Below are positions 63,686-64,000 of a DNA stretch of 64,000 bases, one piece after another; position 1 is the stretch's first letter, and each line of letters starts with the position of its first letter. The position numbers and the translations under genes were made by a program. The notes beneath the pieces were generated by a model. That model was not told the DNA's origin. It saw only the letters and a program-made list of their open reading frames with translations, and ran no database searches. The DNA is taken from NCBI GenBank assembly GCA_903834925.1, contig CAILLA010000173.1:40541-104540 (forward strand), in the 5' to 3' direction. The DNA comes from an uncultured Schlesneria sp. Lineage in GTDB: Bacteria > Planctomycetota > Planctomycetia > Planctomycetales > Planctomycetaceae.

Positions 63686-63868
63686 GTTTCGTCTTGGGTT
63701 GCGGGTTGTTGAGTTGGTGGGACTTCGAAGACTTGTCCGCACCCTACGCTTTTTCGATGCCATGCCTATGCTGAACGGCCATTAAATCGCCCGTGGTATT
63801 TTAAATGCCCTGAAGGGCAACGCCGTGAAGGAATTTTCTTCGAGAAAACAGGGCTCGAACGAGATCTT

Positions 63869-63966
63869 GTGCCACTGAATGACCGTCTTCGGTCACTCAG
63901 TGTCTTACAATTGCTAGTTTACAGGTCGAAGACACTGCGTCGGAGAAGACTCCGATGCAGTGGCAC
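63869..63966. repeat. Double-hairpin extragenic repeat, copy C
   Basis: GTGCCAC at both ends in inverted orientation. First hairpin around TGACCG-TCTT-CGGTCA (63874-63901 with one mismatch). Second hairpin: 13-bp stem with loop AAGA, CACTGCGTCGGAG paired with CTCCGATGCAGTG (63933-63962). It is nearly identical to the second half of copy B at 55138-55169. Confidence 0.8.
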
Positions 63967-64000
63967 GTCACGTCGGTATCGTTTTGGAAAATCCTTCACG

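Noticed and set aside
1..64000. CRISPR array
   Set aside because: No regularly spaced direct repeats were seen; the repeats found are dispersed or flank one island.

Overview
The window looks like a chromosomal segment of a planctomycete (Planctomycetota, Planctomycetaceae or a relative). This is inferred from gene content: two Tat-exported DUF1501 proteins, two ThuA-domain proteins, long PQQ-propeller and VWA membrane proteins, squalene-hopene cyclase, and a ceramidase-like secreted protein. Base composition is moderate (roughly mid-50s % GC by eye). Hairpin-rich extragenic repeats are common. No rRNA, CRISPR array or complete insertion sequence was seen.

Layout. 1-7000: a broken MFS transporter, methionine aminopeptidase (map), a large membrane protein, an exported MsrB, a FmdB-like protein without cysteines, and a di-haem oxidoreductase. 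7369-11691: a three-gene chaperone-like operon (HscC-type Hsp70, single-TM protein, J-like protein). 11737-18650: ceramidase-like protein, NhaD/CitMHS-type antiporter, RluA-type pseudouridine synthase, apt, and a secreted alpha/beta hydrolase. 18907-24397: rseP and dxr (overlapping), M42 aminopeptidase and two small proteins. 24511-28921: ThuA protein, two DUF1501 proteins and a free-standing M41-type zinc peptidase. 29159-34069: a 1190-residue protein of unknown function behind a BtaA-like (DUF3419) gene. 34497-44932: two VWA membrane proteins and a terpene-cyclase-like toroid protein sharing one N-terminal architecture, facing a PQQ/TPR/PQQ protein. 45029-52206: speD-folE-small membrane protein, aldo/keto reductase, MFS transporter, recG, and a 43-residue histone-H1-like protein made only of Met, Ala, Lys and Pro. 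52928-56248: squalene-hopene cyclase and a second ThuA protein.

The main accessory region starts at an elongator tRNA-Met gene (56979-57052). A perfect 91-bp direct repeat, made of the tRNA 3' half plus its terminator, occurs at 57003-57093 and again at 62594-62684. It brackets a 5.6-kb island with a BrnT-like/HTH toxin-antitoxin pair, a ribbon-helix-helix pair, a DUF4238 protein, a zinc-ribbon membrane protein and a possible cysteine-peptidase-like protein, but no recognisable integrase. Both flanks hold remnants: a restriction-endonuclease-like fragment on the left, and a broken kinase-like gene plus another fragment on the right.

Two dispersed repeat families are visible. One is a 31-bp inverted repeat at 18683-18778 and 29009-29105. 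The other is a roughly 100-bp double-hairpin element at 22242-22343, 55078-55172 and 63869-63966. Function assignments rest on motif recognition by eye; no database search was possible.
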